Shown piece by piece: positions 24,365-36,932 of a DNA stretch of 64,000 nucleotides. The stretch covers positions 731,001 to 795,000 of the forward strand of contig NZ_CP011039.1 of the NCBI RefSeq assembly GCF_000238255.3, written 5' to 3'. The notes beneath the pieces are model-generated. The model searched no databases, was not told the origin of the DNA, and saw only the letters and a list, made by a program, of their open reading frames with translations. The DNA is from Pseudoalteromonas spongiae UST010723-006. GTDB taxonomy: Bacteria > Pseudomonadota > Gammaproteobacteria > Enterobacterales > Alteromonadaceae. Positions within the stretch are counted from its first letter, which is position 1; each line of letters starts with the position of its first letter. The position numbers were made by a program, and so were the translations under genes.

Positions 24365-25324
24365 ATGATTGAAGTTTATGCACCCGCATCCAGTGGTAAT
24401 TTTGCCGTTGGTTTTGACTTACTTGGCGCAGCACTTGCGCCAGTAAGTGGCGCGCTACTTGGTGATATTGTTGCAATTGGCGCAAGCGATTCAGGCCAAG
24501 ACGAATTTGTATGTAGTGGAAAATACGCTGAAAAACTGGCAGGTCCTAAAGAGGATAACCTTGCTTATCAGTGTTTAGTGCATTTCCGTGAACATGTTTC
24601 AAGCGATATGCCAGCATGTAAACTGGAATTAAAGAAAAACTTACCGGTTGGTTCGGGCTTAGGTTCAAGTGCTTGCTCTGTGGTTGCTGCATTTGCGGCA
24701 CTTGATAAGTTTGCTAATACTAACCTTTCGCAAAAACAGTTATTGGCATTAATGGCTGATTTTGAAGAAAAAGTCAGTGGTGGTCGCCACTACGATAACA
24801 TTGCACCATGCTATTTAGGTGGTTTGCAACTGTGCGGTGATTTAGTGCCAAATAATTCACTGGCGTTACCTACCGATGAAAACTGGCAGTTAGTCGTTGC
24901 TTACCCAGGCTTTGCTCTGAATACCGCAAAAGCACGCGCTGTGCTGCCAAAAGAAGTCAGCATGCACACTAGCATTAATTATGGTCAGCGTTTAAGCGCG
25001 TTTACTGCGTTATGTTTTAGTGGGCAATTTGATAGCGCAATAGCCTTGATGAAAGACGAACTTGCTGAGCCATATCGCCAATCTCTGATTGCAGGGTTTA
25101 GCGAAGCCAAAGCGGCATTACCAGAATTAGGTGCAGAAGTGGTTGCCATTTCTGGCGCAGGTCCAACGCTTTTGGCTTTAACAAAAAGTGAAGTGCAAGC
25201 ACAAGCGATAGACGCTTGGTTAAAAGAAAATTATTTGAATGAAAACGGTTTTAGCCACATTTGTAAAATAGATAACCGTGGCACACGTGTACTAGAAAAA
25301 GGAGAAAGTGATGTTATTGCATAA
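24365..25324 (+). CDS. thrB: Homoserine kinase
   Basis: A GHMP-family kinase that phosphorylates homoserine. AGGAG lies just upstream of the ATG at 24365; a GTG three bases earlier is also in frame. Motif 1, VYAPASSGNFAVGFDLLG, lies at the N-terminus. The phosphate-binding loop LPVGSGLGSSACS is at about 93-105, and motif 3, AISGAGPTLLAL, is near residue 260. The gene follows thrA by 9 bp, and its 3' end overlaps the start of thrC by 14 bp, so translation is coupled. Length (319 aa) is normal. Confidence 0.96.
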   Translation: MIEVYAPASSGNFAVGFDLLGAALAPVSGALLGDIVAIGASDSGQDEFVCSGKYAEKLAGPKEDNLAYQCLVHFREHVSSDMPACKLELKKNLPVGSGLGSSACSVVAAFAALDKFANTNLSQKQLLALMADFEEKVSGGRHYDNIAPCYLGGLQLCGDLVPNNSLALPTDENWQLVVAYPGFALNTAKARAVLPKEVSMHTSINYGQRLSAFTALCFSGQFDSAIALMKDELAEPYRQSLIAGFSEAKAALPELGAEVVAISGAGPTLLALTKSEVQAQAIDAWLKENYLNENGFSHICKIDNRGTRVLEKGESDVIA

Positions 25325-26594
25325 TCTAAAAGACGCCGAGCAGAAGGTATCGTTTGTAGAGGCGGTAAAAGTAGGATTAGGCAACAATCAAGGTGTCTTT
25401 TTCCCAAATAGCCTAGTGCCGCTAAGTAATGTTGATGAGTTACTTGAGCTTGATTTTGTCGCGCGCAGCAGCAAAATTTTATCGCATTTAATAGGTGATG
25501 AGTTGCCAGAAAGTACCGTACAGCAAATGGTACAAAATGCCTTTAACTTTCCAGCTGAACTGGTAAAAGTTGAAGATAATGTTTACTGCCTTGAGCTGTT
25601 TCATGGTCCAACGCTTGCGTTTAAAGACTTTGGCGGCCGTTTTATGGCGGAGTGCTTGTCGGTATTTAATGAAGGTAATAAAACCACGATTTTAACGGCA
25701 ACAAGTGGTGACACAGGTGCTGCTGTGGCACATGCGTTTTACGGTAAAAAAGACATTGATGTCGTGATTTTATACCCGAAAGGTAAAATCTCATTAGCGC
25801 AGCAAAAACTGTTCACAACGCTAGGTAATAATATTCATTGTTACGCAGTAGATGGCAGCTTTGATGATTGCCAAGCGATGGTTAAACAAGCGTTTTTAGA
25901 TGATGAAGTAAAGCAGCGCTTAGGCTTAAACTCAGCAAACTCTATCAATATTAGCCGTTTACTTGCACAGGTATGTTACTACTTTGAAGCGGTGGCGAAA
26001 TTACCTAAAGCAGAGCGTGCAAAAGCACATATTTCGGTACCAAGTGGTAACTTTGGTAATGTGTGTGCCGCGATGATTGCTGCAAGTTTAGGTTTACCTG
26101 TGGCTAAGCTTTCAGCAACGACAAACCAAAATGATACAGTGCCGCGTTATTTAGCATCAAAAGAATGGACGCCAAATGCAACACTAGAATCGTTATCAAA
26201 TGCGATGGACGTGAGTAAACCAAATAACTGGCCGCGTGTGCAGTTTATGCTAGATAACAACTGGTTTAGTTACGATAACTTTTATTCGCACAGTGTTGAT
26301 GAAGCAGAAACGAAAGCGGTAATGCATGATGTTTATGCTAAAGGCTACTTAGCTGAGCCGCATACGGCAATTGCTTACCAAGGCTTAAAACAAGATTTAG
26401 CTGCTGATGGTGTTGGCATCTTTTTATCAACAGCTCACCCAGCTAAATTTAAAGAGTCAGTTGAAGACATTCTTTCGATTGAATTAGATATGCCAAAACC
26501 ACTTGCTGATGCATTAGCAAAACAATGTTTAGCAAAAGACCTAGTTAACGACTATCAAGTGCTGCGTGAAAACATTTTGGCGAAACTTGCTTAA
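25311..26594 (+). CDS. thrC: Threonine synthase
   Basis: This PLP enzyme converts O-phosphohomoserine to threonine. AAAGGAG precedes ATG 25311, although a GTG at 25308 is also possible. The PLP lysine lies in LAFKDFGGRF (about Lys105). The phosphate-binding and substrate loops appear as TATSGDTGAAVAHAF and SVPSGNFGNVCA. Length (427) is almost that of E. coli ThrC. It is the last gene of the attenuator-controlled operon, and a terminator lies 30 bp after the stop. Confidence 0.96.
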   Translation: MLLHNLKDAEQKVSFVEAVKVGLGNNQGVFFPNSLVPLSNVDELLELDFVARSSKILSHLIGDELPESTVQQMVQNAFNFPAELVKVEDNVYCLELFHGPTLAFKDFGGRFMAECLSVFNEGNKTTILTATSGDTGAAVAHAFYGKKDIDVVILYPKGKISLAQQKLFTTLGNNIHCYAVDGSFDDCQAMVKQAFLDDEVKQRLGLNSANSINISRLLAQVCYYFEAVAKLPKAERAKAHISVPSGNFGNVCAAMIAASLGLPVAKLSATTNQNDTVPRYLASKEWTPNATLESLSNAMDVSKPNNWPRVQFMLDNNWFSYDNFYSHSVDEAETKAVMHDVYAKGYLAEPHTAIAYQGLKQDLAADGVGIFLSTAHPAKFKESVEDILSIELDMPKPLADALAKQCLAKDLVNDYQVLRENILAKLA

Positions 26595-26624
26595 TCCTTT
26601 TTAATCTGTTGATTGAAATGCTTA

Positions 26625-26650
26625 GCCGCTACAAGTTAGCGGCTTTTTTA
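26625..26650 (+). terminator. Rho-independent terminator of thrABC
   Basis: GCCGCT (26625-26630) and AGCGGC (26638-26643), with a 7-base loop and a run of seven T. Confidence 0.92.
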
Positions 26651-26688
26651 TGGCATAATTGCGTTCAAAATAGCTATTAACAATCACT

Positions 26689-27360
26689 ATGACTACTTGG
26701 ACAGATGTACTCGCCGTTGAAAAGCAACAAGACTACTTTAAAGACACACTCGACTATGTTGCGAAAAGGCGCGCAGAGGGAGTTAATGTATTTCCGCCTG
26801 CGGATGAGGTGTTTAGTGCGTTTTCAATCACCGCGTTTGATGATGTGAAAGTGGTGATCCTCGGGCAGGACCCTTATCATGGTCCAAATCAAGCACATGG
26901 CTTGGCGTTTTCAGTAAAACCGGGTATTAAAGCGCCTCCATCTTTGGCCAACATGTATAAAGAATTAGCAACTGATATCGACGGTTTTACTATACCCAAT
27001 CATGGTTATTTGCAGGCGTGGGCAGAGCAGGGAGTGCTATTACTCAATACGGTATTAACCGTTGAGCAAGGCCAAGCCCACTCGCATAAAAAACTCGGTT
27101 GGGAAACGTTCACCGACCGTGTTATAGCTGCATTAAATGAACATGGTGATGGTATAGTGTTTTTACTTTGGGGTTCGCATGCGCAAAAAAAAGGACGTCA
27201 TATCGATACTACTAAGCATGTTGTTTTCAATGGGCCGCATCCGTCACCGCTTTCTGCCTATCGCGGCTTTTTTGGTTGTAAGCATTTCTCTAAAGCAAAT
27301 GATGCTTTAATTACGATGGGTAAAACTCCAATTAATTGGCTGTTACCAAAAGAGGTTTAA
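26689..27360 (+). CDS. ung: Uracil-DNA glycosylase
   Basis: A family 1 UDG, which excises uracil from DNA. The water-activating motif [18 protein letters not shown] is intact, with the catalytic Asp at residue 61. The Leu-loop motif [21 protein letters not shown] lies near 183-203 and contains the conserved His. Other conserved stretches are [22 protein letters not shown] and [12 protein letters not shown]. Length (223) compares well with the 229 of E. coli. The gene is monocistronic between two terminators. Confidence 0.97.
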   Translation: MTTWTDVLAVEKQQDYFKDTLDYVAKRRAEGVNVFPPADEVFSAFSITAFDDVKVVILGQDPYHGPNQAHGLAFSVKPGIKAPPSLANMYKELATDIDGFTIPNHGYLQAWAEQGVLLLNTVLTVEQGQAHSHKKLGWETFTDRVIAALNEHGDGIVFLLWGSHAQKKGRHIDTTKHVVFNGPHPSPLSAYRGFFGCKHFSKANDALITMGKTPINWLLPKEV

Positions 27361-27368
27361 CAAGCAAT

Positions 27369-27394
27369 AAAAAAGGCTCGTAAGAGCCTTTTTT
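27369..27394 (+). terminator. Bidirectional terminator between ung and the DUF3545 gene
   Basis: The stem AAAAAAGGCTC/GAGCCTTTTTT has a GTAA loop; both strands end in T-runs, so it can serve the convergent genes on either side. Confidence 0.93.
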
Positions 27395-27413
27395 GATTTG
27401 ACCTTTATATTGT

Positions 27414-27599
27414 TTAGATGACTAAATCATCTAGGTCAATGTCGTCTAAAGAACCGTATTCTTCGAGTTCTTTTTTCAGTCTATGTCTTTCCTTTAACGC
27501 TTCTATTTCGCGCCATTTGCGCTTTTTCCCTTTTGAAGAGGTTTTTGTTGTTGGTTCAGGACGTTCTAATATTGCAAAAATATCTTCGATGCTATCCAT
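27414..27599 (-). CDS. DUF3545 family small basic protein
   Basis: The frame extends to 27644, but AGGAGG precedes the internal ATG at 27599, so the protein is 61 aa. It starts MDSIEDIFAILERPEP, has a Lys/Ser linker and the family hallmark KKRKWREIEALKERHRLKKEL, then an acidic end (DDIDLDDLVI). This agrees with DUF3545, found in Alteromonadales and Vibrionales, of unknown function. The basic RKWREIE helix suggests nucleic-acid or ribosome contact, but this is inference. It is convergent with ung and shares its terminator. Confidence 0.85.
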   Translation of the reverse strand: MDSIEDIFAILERPEPTTKTSSKGKKRKWREIEALKERHRLKKELEEYGSLDDIDLDDLVI

Positions 27600-27722
27600 G
27601 GTATCCTCCTGTGGATTTTTTAACCTCGGCATAAGAAATATCATAACTCGTCTAAAAATAAAACTAATATGTTTAGCTTTTGTTAAAAAATAATGAAGGT
27701 TTTTCGACTAGATCAAAGAAGG

Positions 27723-27751
27723 GTAAAACAGCTACCCGAGGGGTAGCTGTT
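27723..27751 (-). terminator. Rho-independent terminator of pgi
   Basis: AACAGCTACCC (27727-27737) and GGGTAGCTGTT (27741-27751) form an 11-bp stem with a three-base loop; read on the minus strand it is followed by TTTT. Confidence 0.85.
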
Positions 27752-27757
27752 AGAGTA

Positions 27758-29371
27758 TTAATTTGTAAGTGTTTTTAGCAAATTCGCTGTAGATGGATCA
27801 AGCTGTTCATAATTTTGGGACGCCATCGCATCAAGCACTTGGTTGCCAAGTTGTTTACCAAGTTCAACGCCCCACTGGTCATAACTATTAATGCCAAAAA
27901 GCACACCTTGCACAAACACTTTATGCTCATAAAACGCCAGCAACGCACCAAGTGAACGAGGCGATAAATCGTCAATTAATAACGTATTAGAACCTTTGTT
28001 GCCCGGCATTACTTTATGTGGCGCAAGTTCGTTTATTTGCTCTGGAGTCAAGCCTTGTGCTGCTAGCTCTGCTTTTGCTTGTGCCAAGCTTTTACCTTGC
28101 AATAGCGCTTGGCTTTGCCCTAGGCAATTGGCAATCATTGCTTTATGGTGTTGCTGGTAATTGGCTTCACCAATGCGTGGCAAAATAAAGTCAATCATGG
28201 CACTTTGCTTACCTTGGTGCAGTAACTGCATAAAAGAGTGCTGACAATTAGTGCCTTCAGCTCCCCATAAAATCGGACCTGATAAATCAATGTGCTGACC
28301 TGTAAGATCGACACTTTTACCGTTACTTTCCATATCAAGTTGCTGTAAGTAAGCCGGTAGGGTTTTTAAAGCGTGACCATAGGGGAGTACTAATAAGTTA
28401 TTTTCACCTAAGTACTTTTGTTGCCAATAGCCAATTAACGCCGCAATAATAGGTAAGTTTTGCTCTTCTGGAGCTGTTAAAAAATGATTATCAAGGTTTG
28501 CAGCGCCTTCAAGTAAGGCTTCAAAATTAGTTTTACCAATTTTAAGTGCTAACGGAAGGGCAATGGTAGACCAAACCGAATAGCGGCCGCCAATAAAGTC
28601 CCACAATGGGAAAATCATTTCTTCACTAAAACCAGCTTGCTTTGCAAGCTCTGGTTTTGCCGTTAATGCAACCCAGTGCTCAGCGATTGCTGTATTTGGC
28701 ATGGTTTGCTTAAACCAGTCCATTACGGCATGCATATTAAGCTGGGTTTCAGCTGTGGTCCACGATTTTGATGCCACCACAATCAGAGTTGTTTCAGCAT
28801 TTAATTTTGTCAGTGTGTGCTTAATTTGCTGCCCATCAATATTGGCAAGGTAATGCACATTCACATCATTTACATGACTATCAATTAGGGCTGCTTCAAG
28901 CATTTTAGGGCCAAAAAATGAGCCGCCAATACCAATGCTTATAACATCAGTTATCGCTTTGCCCGTATTGCCAACAATGGCATTTTGTTCAAAGCGAGAA
29001 ACAAAATCGAGTAACCTCGCTTTTGTAGAGTTTATTTCTTGAGCCACCTCAGGCAAATGTGTTGCTAAGGTTTGCGTATTGCGCAATGCAGTATGCAGTA
29101 CAGCGCGGTTTTCTGTACTGTTGATCAGCTGCCCTGTAAATTGCGCTTCACGTTTTTGCGCTAACTGCTTTAACTTAGAAACGTCAATTAAATCGTTAAG
29201 AGTGGATTTATCGATTGCTTGCTTAGCAAAGTCGAGGGTTAAACCTGCCGCGCTCAGTGTAAATTCACTTGCACGGTTAGGCTGCGCATCAAAAAGAGCC
29301 AAAATTTGGCTCTTTTTAATATTCTCAGCAGCATCTGTTAGTTGCGTGTGCAACTGCGCTAAGGTGGTCAT
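27758..29371 (-). CDS. pgi: Glucose-6-phosphate isomerase
   Basis: This enzyme interconverts glucose 6-phosphate and fructose 6-phosphate in glycolysis and gluconeogenesis. Both family signatures are visible: DFIGGRYSVWSTIALP in the middle and GINSYDQWGVELGKQLG near the C-terminus. The phosphate-binding region ISIGIGGSFFGPKM is also present. Length (537) is slightly shorter than E. coli (549). It starts 14 bp after the stop of tal on the minus strand, so tal and pgi form an operon linking the pentose phosphate pathway to glycolysis, ended by the terminator at 27723-27751. Confidence 0.96.
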   Translation of the reverse strand: MTTLAQLHTQLTDAAENIKKSQILALFDAQPNRASEFTLSAAGLTLDFAKQAIDKSTLNDLIDVSKLKQLAQKREAQFTGQLINSTENRAVLHTALRNTQTLATHLPEVAQEINSTKARLLDFVSRFEQNAIVGNTGKAITDVISIGIGGSFFGPKMLEAALIDSHVNDVNVHYLANIDGQQIKHTLTKLNAETTLIVVASKSWTTAETQLNMHAVMDWFKQTMPNTAIAEHWVALTAKPELAKQAGFSEEMIFPLWDFIGGRYSVWSTIALPLALKIGKTNFEALLEGAANLDNHFLTAPEEQNLPIIAALIGYWQQKYLGENNLLVLPYGHALKTLPAYLQQLDMESNGKSVDLTGQHIDLSGPILWGAEGTNCQHSFMQLLHQGKQSAMIDFILPRIGEANYQQHHKAMIANCLGQSQALLQGKSLAQAKAELAAQGLTPEQINELAPHKVMPGNKGSNTLLIDDLSPRSLGALLAFYEHKVFVQGVLFGINSYDQWGVELGKQLGNQVLDAMASQNYEQLDPSTANLLKTLTN

Positions 29372-29385
29372 AAACCGTTTATTCC

Positions 29386-30336
29386 TTATAGGTTTGCAAA
29401 ACGAGTTTCAAGTTCAACTTGTGCATCGGCAAACGAGCGAATACCTTCCGCTAGTTTTTCTGTCGCCATTGCATCTTGGTTATGCTGCCAACGGAACTCG
29501 TTTTCGCTAAGTGGTGCCGGTTTTGGCAATACTTCAGTCGGTTTTTCAAGTGGGTAAACCTCAGCGTCGGTTAGCTCAGCAAGTTCAGTTAATAGCTGAG
29601 GACTAATGGTTAAACGGTCACAACCTGTTAACGCTAAAATTTCGCCGGTATTACGGAAGCTTGCGCCCATAACAACGGTTTCATAGCCGTGTGTTTTATA
29701 AAAGTTGTAAATGCTACGCACCGACTGAACGCCTGGATCATCAAGTGCAGACGCTGGCTTTGGCATGCCATTTTTTACGTGCCAATCTAAAATTCGGCCA
29801 ACAAAGGGAGAAATTAAAAATACATTGGCATCGGCACACGCTTTGGCCTGCGCTTCAGAGAAAAGTAGCGTTAAGTTACACTTAATACCTTCTTTTTCTA
29901 GCTGTTCAGCCGCTTTGATACCTTCCCAAGTTGACGCAATTTTAATTAAAATTTTGTTTGTATCAACACCTGCTTCGCGGTAAAGCGCAAGTAACGATTT
30001 AGCTTTAGCGATGGTCGCTTCAGTATTAAATGATAAGCGCGCGTCTACTTCTGTTGAAATGTAACCTGGTACAACTTCACTGATTTCTTTGCCTAGCAAA
30101 ACTGAAAAATAATCACATGCAAGTGCGACTTGCTTTGCAGAATCGGACTCGTTTGCTTTTGCATATGCAAGTGCTTCTGCTAGTAACGGCTGGTATGCCT
30201 CAATTTCACTGGCTTTTAGAAGTAGTGATGGGTTGGTTGTTGCGTCTTGCGGTTGGTGTGCTTTAATAGCTGCAATATCACCGGTATCGGCAACAATCGT
30301 TGATTGGGCTTTTAAAGCCGCTAAAATTTGTGTCAT
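29386..30336 (-). CDS. tal: Transaldolase
   Basis: This enzyme transfers a dihydroxyacetone unit in the non-oxidative pentose phosphate pathway. The Schiff-base lysine is Lys132 in [10 protein letters not shown], the same number as in E. coli TalB. Signature [12 protein letters not shown] lies at 31-42. Downstream conserved parts are [29 protein letters not shown] and [15 protein letters not shown]. Length is 316 (E. coli 317). AGGT precedes the ATG closely. It is the first gene of the tal-pgi operon. Confidence 0.97.
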   Translation of the reverse strand: MTQILAALKAQSTIVADTGDIAAIKAHQPQDATTNPSLLLKASEIEAYQPLLAEALAYAKANESDSAKQVALACDYFSVLLGKEISEVVPGYISTEVDARLSFNTEATIAKAKSLLALYREAGVDTNKILIKIASTWEGIKAAEQLEKEGIKCNLTLLFSEAQAKACADANVFLISPFVGRILDWHVKNGMPKPASALDDPGVQSVRSIYNFYKTHGYETVVMGASFRNTGEILALTGCDRLTISPQLLTELAELTDAEVYPLEKPTEVLPKPAPLSENEFRWQHNQDAMATEKLAEGIRSFADAQVELETRFANL

Positions 30337-30568
30337 GGTTTACCTCATTCCTAATATCAAGGTAATAAAAATAGCGTGTTAGCTAAGTTTAGCTTAAAGA
30401 TGAATCATTAAAGCTAGATGACAAGTATTTGGGAAAGGTCAAATGTCCGTAACACAGGGTTTACGCTACTCCTAGCGAAGAAAAATCCATCGAATGCTAA
30501 CTAACAGGTGATTTTTATTACAAGAAGTGTTGAAATTACCTTAATACAACGACAAGTCAATAGTAATT

Positions 30569-31348
30569 ATGATCACAGTAATATCACCTGCTAAAAATTT
30601 AGACTACGAAACACCTGCACCGAGTAAAAACCACACACAACCTGAGCTATTAGCGCACAGCAAAGAGCTTATTGAGGTATGTCGCGAACTATCAGCACAA
30701 GATCTCTCAAGCTTAATGAAAATTAGCGATAAGCTAGCGGGTTTAAATGTGGCGCGTTTTACCGAGTGGCAAACGCCATTCAATGATAGTAACGCCAAAC
30801 AAGCTATTTATGCGTTTAATGGTGATGTTTATGTAGGCCTAGATGCCGCAACGCTAAGCGAAAAAGCACTGGATTACGCACAAGGTCATTTACGCATTTT
30901 GTCGGGGTTATACGGTATTCTAAAACCACTTGATTTAATGATGGCGTATCGCCTTGAAATGGGCACAAAACTGACGAATCCACGTGGCGCTAATTTATAT
31001 CAATTTTGGGGTAGTATCATTGCTGAAAAGCTGAATGAAGTATTTGCTGAACAAAATACCAATATGCTCGTCAATTTAGCGTCGAATGAATACTTTAAAG
31101 CAGTGGATAAAAAGGCACTTAACGGTGAGATTATTACACCTGTATTTAAAGACTGTAAAAATGGTCAATATAAAGTAATTAGCTTTTATGCGAAAAAAGC
31201 GCGTGGCTTAATGGCGCGTTACATTATGGAACAACAAGTAACGAACATGGCACAATTATTGGCGTTTGACTGCGCGGGTTACTATTACAGCGAAGAGCAC
31301 ACGAAAAAAGCCAATGAACCTGTGTTTTTGCGCGCAGAGCAAGTTTAA
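30569..31348 (+). CDS. yaaA: Peroxide stress protein YaaA
   Basis: The 259-aa protein matches YaaA (DUF328): N-terminal [34 protein letters not shown], the central [41 protein letters not shown] and the C-terminal [18 protein letters not shown]. coli YaaA is induced by OxyR under peroxide stress and limits free iron and DNA damage; here that role is inferred. It is convergent with the GGDEF gene, their stop codons overlapping by four bases. Confidence 0.94.
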   Translation: MITVISPAKNLDYETPAPSKNHTQPELLAHSKELIEVCRELSAQDLSSLMKISDKLAGLNVARFTEWQTPFNDSNAKQAIYAFNGDVYVGLDAATLSEKALDYAQGHLRILSGLYGILKPLDLMMAYRLEMGTKLTNPRGANLYQFWGSIIAEKLNEVFAEQNTNMLVNLASNEYFKAVDKKALNGEIITPVFKDCKNGQYKVISFYAKKARGLMARYIMEQQVTNMAQLLAFDCAGYYYSEEHTKKANEPVFLRAEQV

Positions 31349-32202
31349 TCAGTACCTGATACAACTTGGTTGCGGCCTTGTTGCTTGGCTTGATAGAGAC
31401 GTTTATCAGCGATATCGATTAACGTCTCTAGCTTTTTCATGTTAGCTGAGTATTCAGCTATACCAATCGAAACGGTCATATTAAATACTGCGTTTGATAA
31501 ATGCAGTTCGGTATTTTCTAATTGAACGCGCAGTGACTCGGCTTTGTTGTAAGCTGAAGGTGTTGCTATATGCGGCAGTAATATAATAAATTCTTCACCA
31601 CCCCAACGTGCGAATAAGTCGGATTCGTGACAGTTACTTTGTATCAGATTGCAAAATTCAACGAGTGCCAAATCACCCACATTGTGACCATATTGGTCGT
31701 TAATCTTTTTAAAATGATCAATATCTAATATTAAAATGCAAAACCGTGGGTTATCGCTTTGTATTATTTCATTTGCCTTATCAATAAAATAGCGACGAGT
31801 ATAAGCGCCTGTTAGCGGGTCGGTGGTGGCAAGTTTTAATAGCGTATTATTTTGTGCTTCTTGTTTTTCAAGCCATAGTTTGATGCCAAACACAATCAAC
31901 AACAAACCTATAATTTGAAAGAGATCTTCACTAACGATAGTGATGACTTTTGGAAAGATAACCAATTCATCAAGTGCATCGACACAAATGGCAACTAACA
32001 AAATTGAAAAACCTGTAAAAAGCACGTTGTTTGAACGTTCGCTTTTTCGAAAGTTATTCAAATTGAAAATACAAACAAGCACCGCACTCGCCATAATAAA
32101 TTCAGATGCAAAACTAATTACATCTACGTTAGCGACAGCTGGGAATACCCAATACGAGACGAAGGGCAGTAAAATAAACAGTGCTATTATATAAACCGAC
32201 AT
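31345..32202 (-). CDS. Membrane diguanylate cyclase (GGDEF)
   Basis: Four hydrophobic helices lie within residues 1-112 (about 4-24, 29-47, 60-78 and 93-111), with no large periplasmic loop. They are followed by a GGDEF domain: [30 protein letters not shown] and the active-site RWGGEEF at about 199-205. All catalytic residues are intact, so it should make cyclic di-GMP. The position of the RxxD inhibitory site reads HESD (192-195), so feedback inhibition may be lost. The upstream TPR-like gene ends about 70 bp before this start on the same strand, and the two are probably co-transcribed. Confidence 0.88.
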   Translation of the reverse strand: MSVYIIALFILLPFVSYWVFPAVANVDVISFASEFIMASAVLVCIFNLNNFRKSERSNNVLFTGFSILLVAICVDALDELVIFPKVITIVSEDLFQIIGLLLIVFGIKLWLEKQEAQNNTLLKLATTDPLTGAYTRRYFIDKANEIIQSDNPRFCILILDIDHFKKINDQYGHNVGDLALVEFCNLIQSNCHESDLFARWGGEEFIILLPHIATPSAYNKAESLRVQLENTELHLSNAVFNMTVSIGIAEYSANMKKLETLIDIADKRLYQAKQQGRNQVVSGTD

Positions 32203-32270
32203 CTTAGAACTACATTATTTTGTTAGTACCACAAGTATTGACCGTTCAAGTCGTATTAACAAGTTACGCG

Positions 32271-33200
32271 CTATGGTGCGGTTAGGTTTAGTTCGAGCTT
32301 ATTTGCCAGTTGGTGATAAAGTGTAAGGTGGCTTGGCAGTAGTTTAGTAAATCTAACTTTAGTTATGTGCTGCTTAGCAGCTTCTACCTCTCCAAGTGCG
32401 GTGTTTATTTCGGCTAAACGCAGTTGGAAAATAGAATAGTTGGGGCTTTCTTCACTGTTAAAATTGCTTATCGCATCGCGATATGTTTCGTTTGCAAGTT
32501 GTAATTGACCAACCAATTGATAGGTGCGGGCTAAGTTGCCACTTGCCATAGTAATAGTGTCGGTAAACCCGAGTTTACGAGCCCAAAATAGCGCGCTTTT
32601 TCTGTGCGGGATTGATTCGAGTAGCTGACCTTGCGAGTACAAAGCGTTTGCTAAGTTGCCGTAAATTTCGTGTTGTAGTTTAGCATCTTTACTTTTTCGG
32701 TATTGCTGAGCTAAGCGGTTGAGCATTTGTGTTGCTGTATCTTTATCGCCAAATACCATCTCCAAATTGGCAATTTCGACCATACGCAATGGGTTTGGAA
32801 AGCTCTCAGATGTGGCACTAACTAATTTAAACGCTTGCTGTGCATATTCTTTGGCTTTTACTTTTTCATTATAAATATCAAATGCTTTAGCGGCGTAAAA
32901 ATAGAGCTGAGTTTGAAATGTAACAGGGTGAGTATGGCCTGAATTTAAATATTGCTCTGTGAGATTTTTCAACGGTTTTAGATTGGTAGTTTCATACAGC
33001 AAATCTAAGTAATGAGCCGTAATAAAATACCAATCGGTACTGTAGGGCGCATACTCACTTTGTTGCTTAAGCAACTTTGCGCTGCAATCGGGTGCTGATA
33101 AGTTGGGGCACACATCTTCAAAGTTATGTAGGTTATCAGCAGCCTTTGCACTTGTACAAAGTAGCCATATACCTATTAACGTAAAATATCGAATTTTCAT
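32271..33200 (-). CDS. Secreted TPR-like protein
   Basis: The signal peptide MKIRYFTLIGIWLLCTSAKAA is followed by a helical repeat protein: YAAKAFDIYNEKVKAKEYAQQAF, GNLANALYSQGQLLESIPHRKSALFWARK and GNLARTYQLVGQLQLANETYRDAI show the tetratricopeptide spacing of Gly, Ala and Tyr/Leu. Two Cys residues near the mature N-terminus (DVCPNLSAPDCSAK) may form a disulfide. Its position just upstream of a membrane GGDEF protein recalls GGDEF proteins with TPR sensor domains, so the two could form a split sensor; this is an inference from gene order. Confidence 0.75.
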   Translation of the reverse strand: MKIRYFTLIGIWLLCTSAKAADNLHNFEDVCPNLSAPDCSAKLLKQQSEYAPYSTDWYFITAHYLDLLYETTNLKPLKNLTEQYLNSGHTHPVTFQTQLYFYAAKAFDIYNEKVKAKEYAQQAFKLVSATSESFPNPLRMVEIANLEMVFGDKDTATQMLNRLAQQYRKSKDAKLQHEIYGNLANALYSQGQLLESIPHRKSALFWARKLGFTDTITMASGNLARTYQLVGQLQLANETYRDAISNFNSEESPNYSIFQLRLAEINTALGEVEAAKQHITKVRFTKLLPSHLTLYHQLANKLELNLTAP

Positions 33201-33264
33201 TATTATTATAATTTAGCCATTTTGTGCCAATAAACTTGGCTTTAGCCGTTATTTTAGAAATTAG

Positions 33265-35763
<2,499 letters not shown>

Positions 35764-35843
35764 AAATATACTTGTTCAGTTTTCGGTTGAGTGAAATGTT
35801 AGCCTTGGTTACGCTTGGCTAAAATCACCAAATAATTGGCTTT

Positions 35844-36902
35844 ATGAAAATCACGCAACCTGAAAAAATTAACGAGTATTACCAAGCATTGGTAGATAAA
35901 AACAGTCAATATCTTGGTTGTTTTTATGCCTGTGTAACCAGCACGCAGATTTTTTGTATCGCGACTTGCAGTGCGCGCAAACCAAAAAAAGAAAATGTCG
36001 AGTTTTGCTCTGAGGTCAAAGATGCCCTTGATGCGGGCTTTCGTCCATGCAAAGTGTGTAAGCCAACACAAAATGCCCATTCCATGCCAGAGCCAGTGGC
36101 GACAGCACTAAAATTACTAGCGCAAAAAGGCCAAGAAAAGCTTTCAGACTATCATTTAAAAGAGGCGGGCATTCAACCTGAACTGGTAAGGCGTTGGTTT
36201 AAAAAACACTATGGCATGACGTTTCAAGCTTATCAGCGCATGGTGCGTATAAATACCGCTTATCAAGAAATTCAAAATGGCAAGCAACTGATTGATTCGG
36301 CGCTTGATTCAGGTTTTAACTCACTGAGCGGATTTGCTTACACTTTTAAAAAAGCCACAGGCCTTAACCCAAGTAAAAGTAAAGAGAAGCAAGTTATCTT
36401 AATTGCGCGCCACACTACACCCATTGGCCCTATGTTTATATGCGCAACCAATAACGGCGTCTGCTTGGTTGAGTTTGTTGATAGACGCATGTTAGAAACG
36501 GAATTTAACGATTTACAGAAACGCTTAAATGCGGTGATTTTACAAGGCGAGAATGAGCATATTAAACAGTGTAGGGCAGAGCTGAGTGAATATTTTGCGG
36601 GCAAGCGCAAAGAGTTTAGCATTCCCCTAGATTTAGCAGGTACTGAATTTCAGCAAGGCGTATGGCAAGGGTTACAAACTATTCCATTTGGCGAAACACG
36701 CAGTTATTCAGAGCAAGCAACTGCACTCAATAATGCTAAAGCGGTGCGCGCTGTCGCCACTGCAAATGGTATGAATCGGGTTGCGATTATTGTGCCGTGT
36801 CATCGGGTGATTGGTAAAGATGGGTCACTGACTGGCTACGGCGGTGGCTTAGAGCGAAAAGCGTGGCTATTACGTCACGAAGCGGCTGATTTTAAAGAAT
36901 AA
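35844..36902 (+). CDS. ada: Ada: methylphosphotriester / O6-methylguanine-DNA methyltransferase and regulator
   Basis: Zinc domain: Cys38, Cys42, Cys69 and Cys72 occupy exactly the E. coli positions (QIFCIATCSARKPKKENV, GFRPCKVCKP), Cys38 being the methyl acceptor from phosphotriesters. An AraC-type helix-turn-helix follows (LKEAGIQPELVRRWFKKHYG, then DSALDSGFNSLSGFAYTFKK). The C-terminal O6-methyltransferase domain has the acceptor Cys319 in IIVPCHRVIG, with FQQGVWQGLQTIPFGET. All functions look intact. Length 352 (E. coli 354). Self-methylation should switch on its own promoter; alkB and alkA are not adjacent. It is convergent with srmB over a shared terminator. Confidence 0.95.
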   Translation: MKITQPEKINEYYQALVDKNSQYLGCFYACVTSTQIFCIATCSARKPKKENVEFCSEVKDALDAGFRPCKVCKPTQNAHSMPEPVATALKLLAQKGQEKLSDYHLKEAGIQPELVRRWFKKHYGMTFQAYQRMVRINTAYQEIQNGKQLIDSALDSGFNSLSGFAYTFKKATGLNPSKSKEKQVILIARHTTPIGPMFICATNNGVCLVEFVDRRMLETEFNDLQKRLNAVILQGENEHIKQCRAELSEYFAGKRKEFSIPLDLAGTEFQQGVWQGLQTIPFGETRSYSEQATALNNAKAVRAVATANGMNRVAIIVPCHRVIGKDGSLTGYGGGLERKAWLLRHEAADFKE

Positions 36903-36926
36903 AAAAGCGGTGATAACACCGCTCTT
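36901..36926. terminator. Bidirectional terminator between ada and srmB
   Basis: AGCGGTG (36906-36912) and CACCGCT (36917-36923) with an ATAA loop; A-run on one side and CTT on the other. It is stronger for the minus strand. Confidence 0.8.
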
Positions 36927-36932
36927 GTAAAG

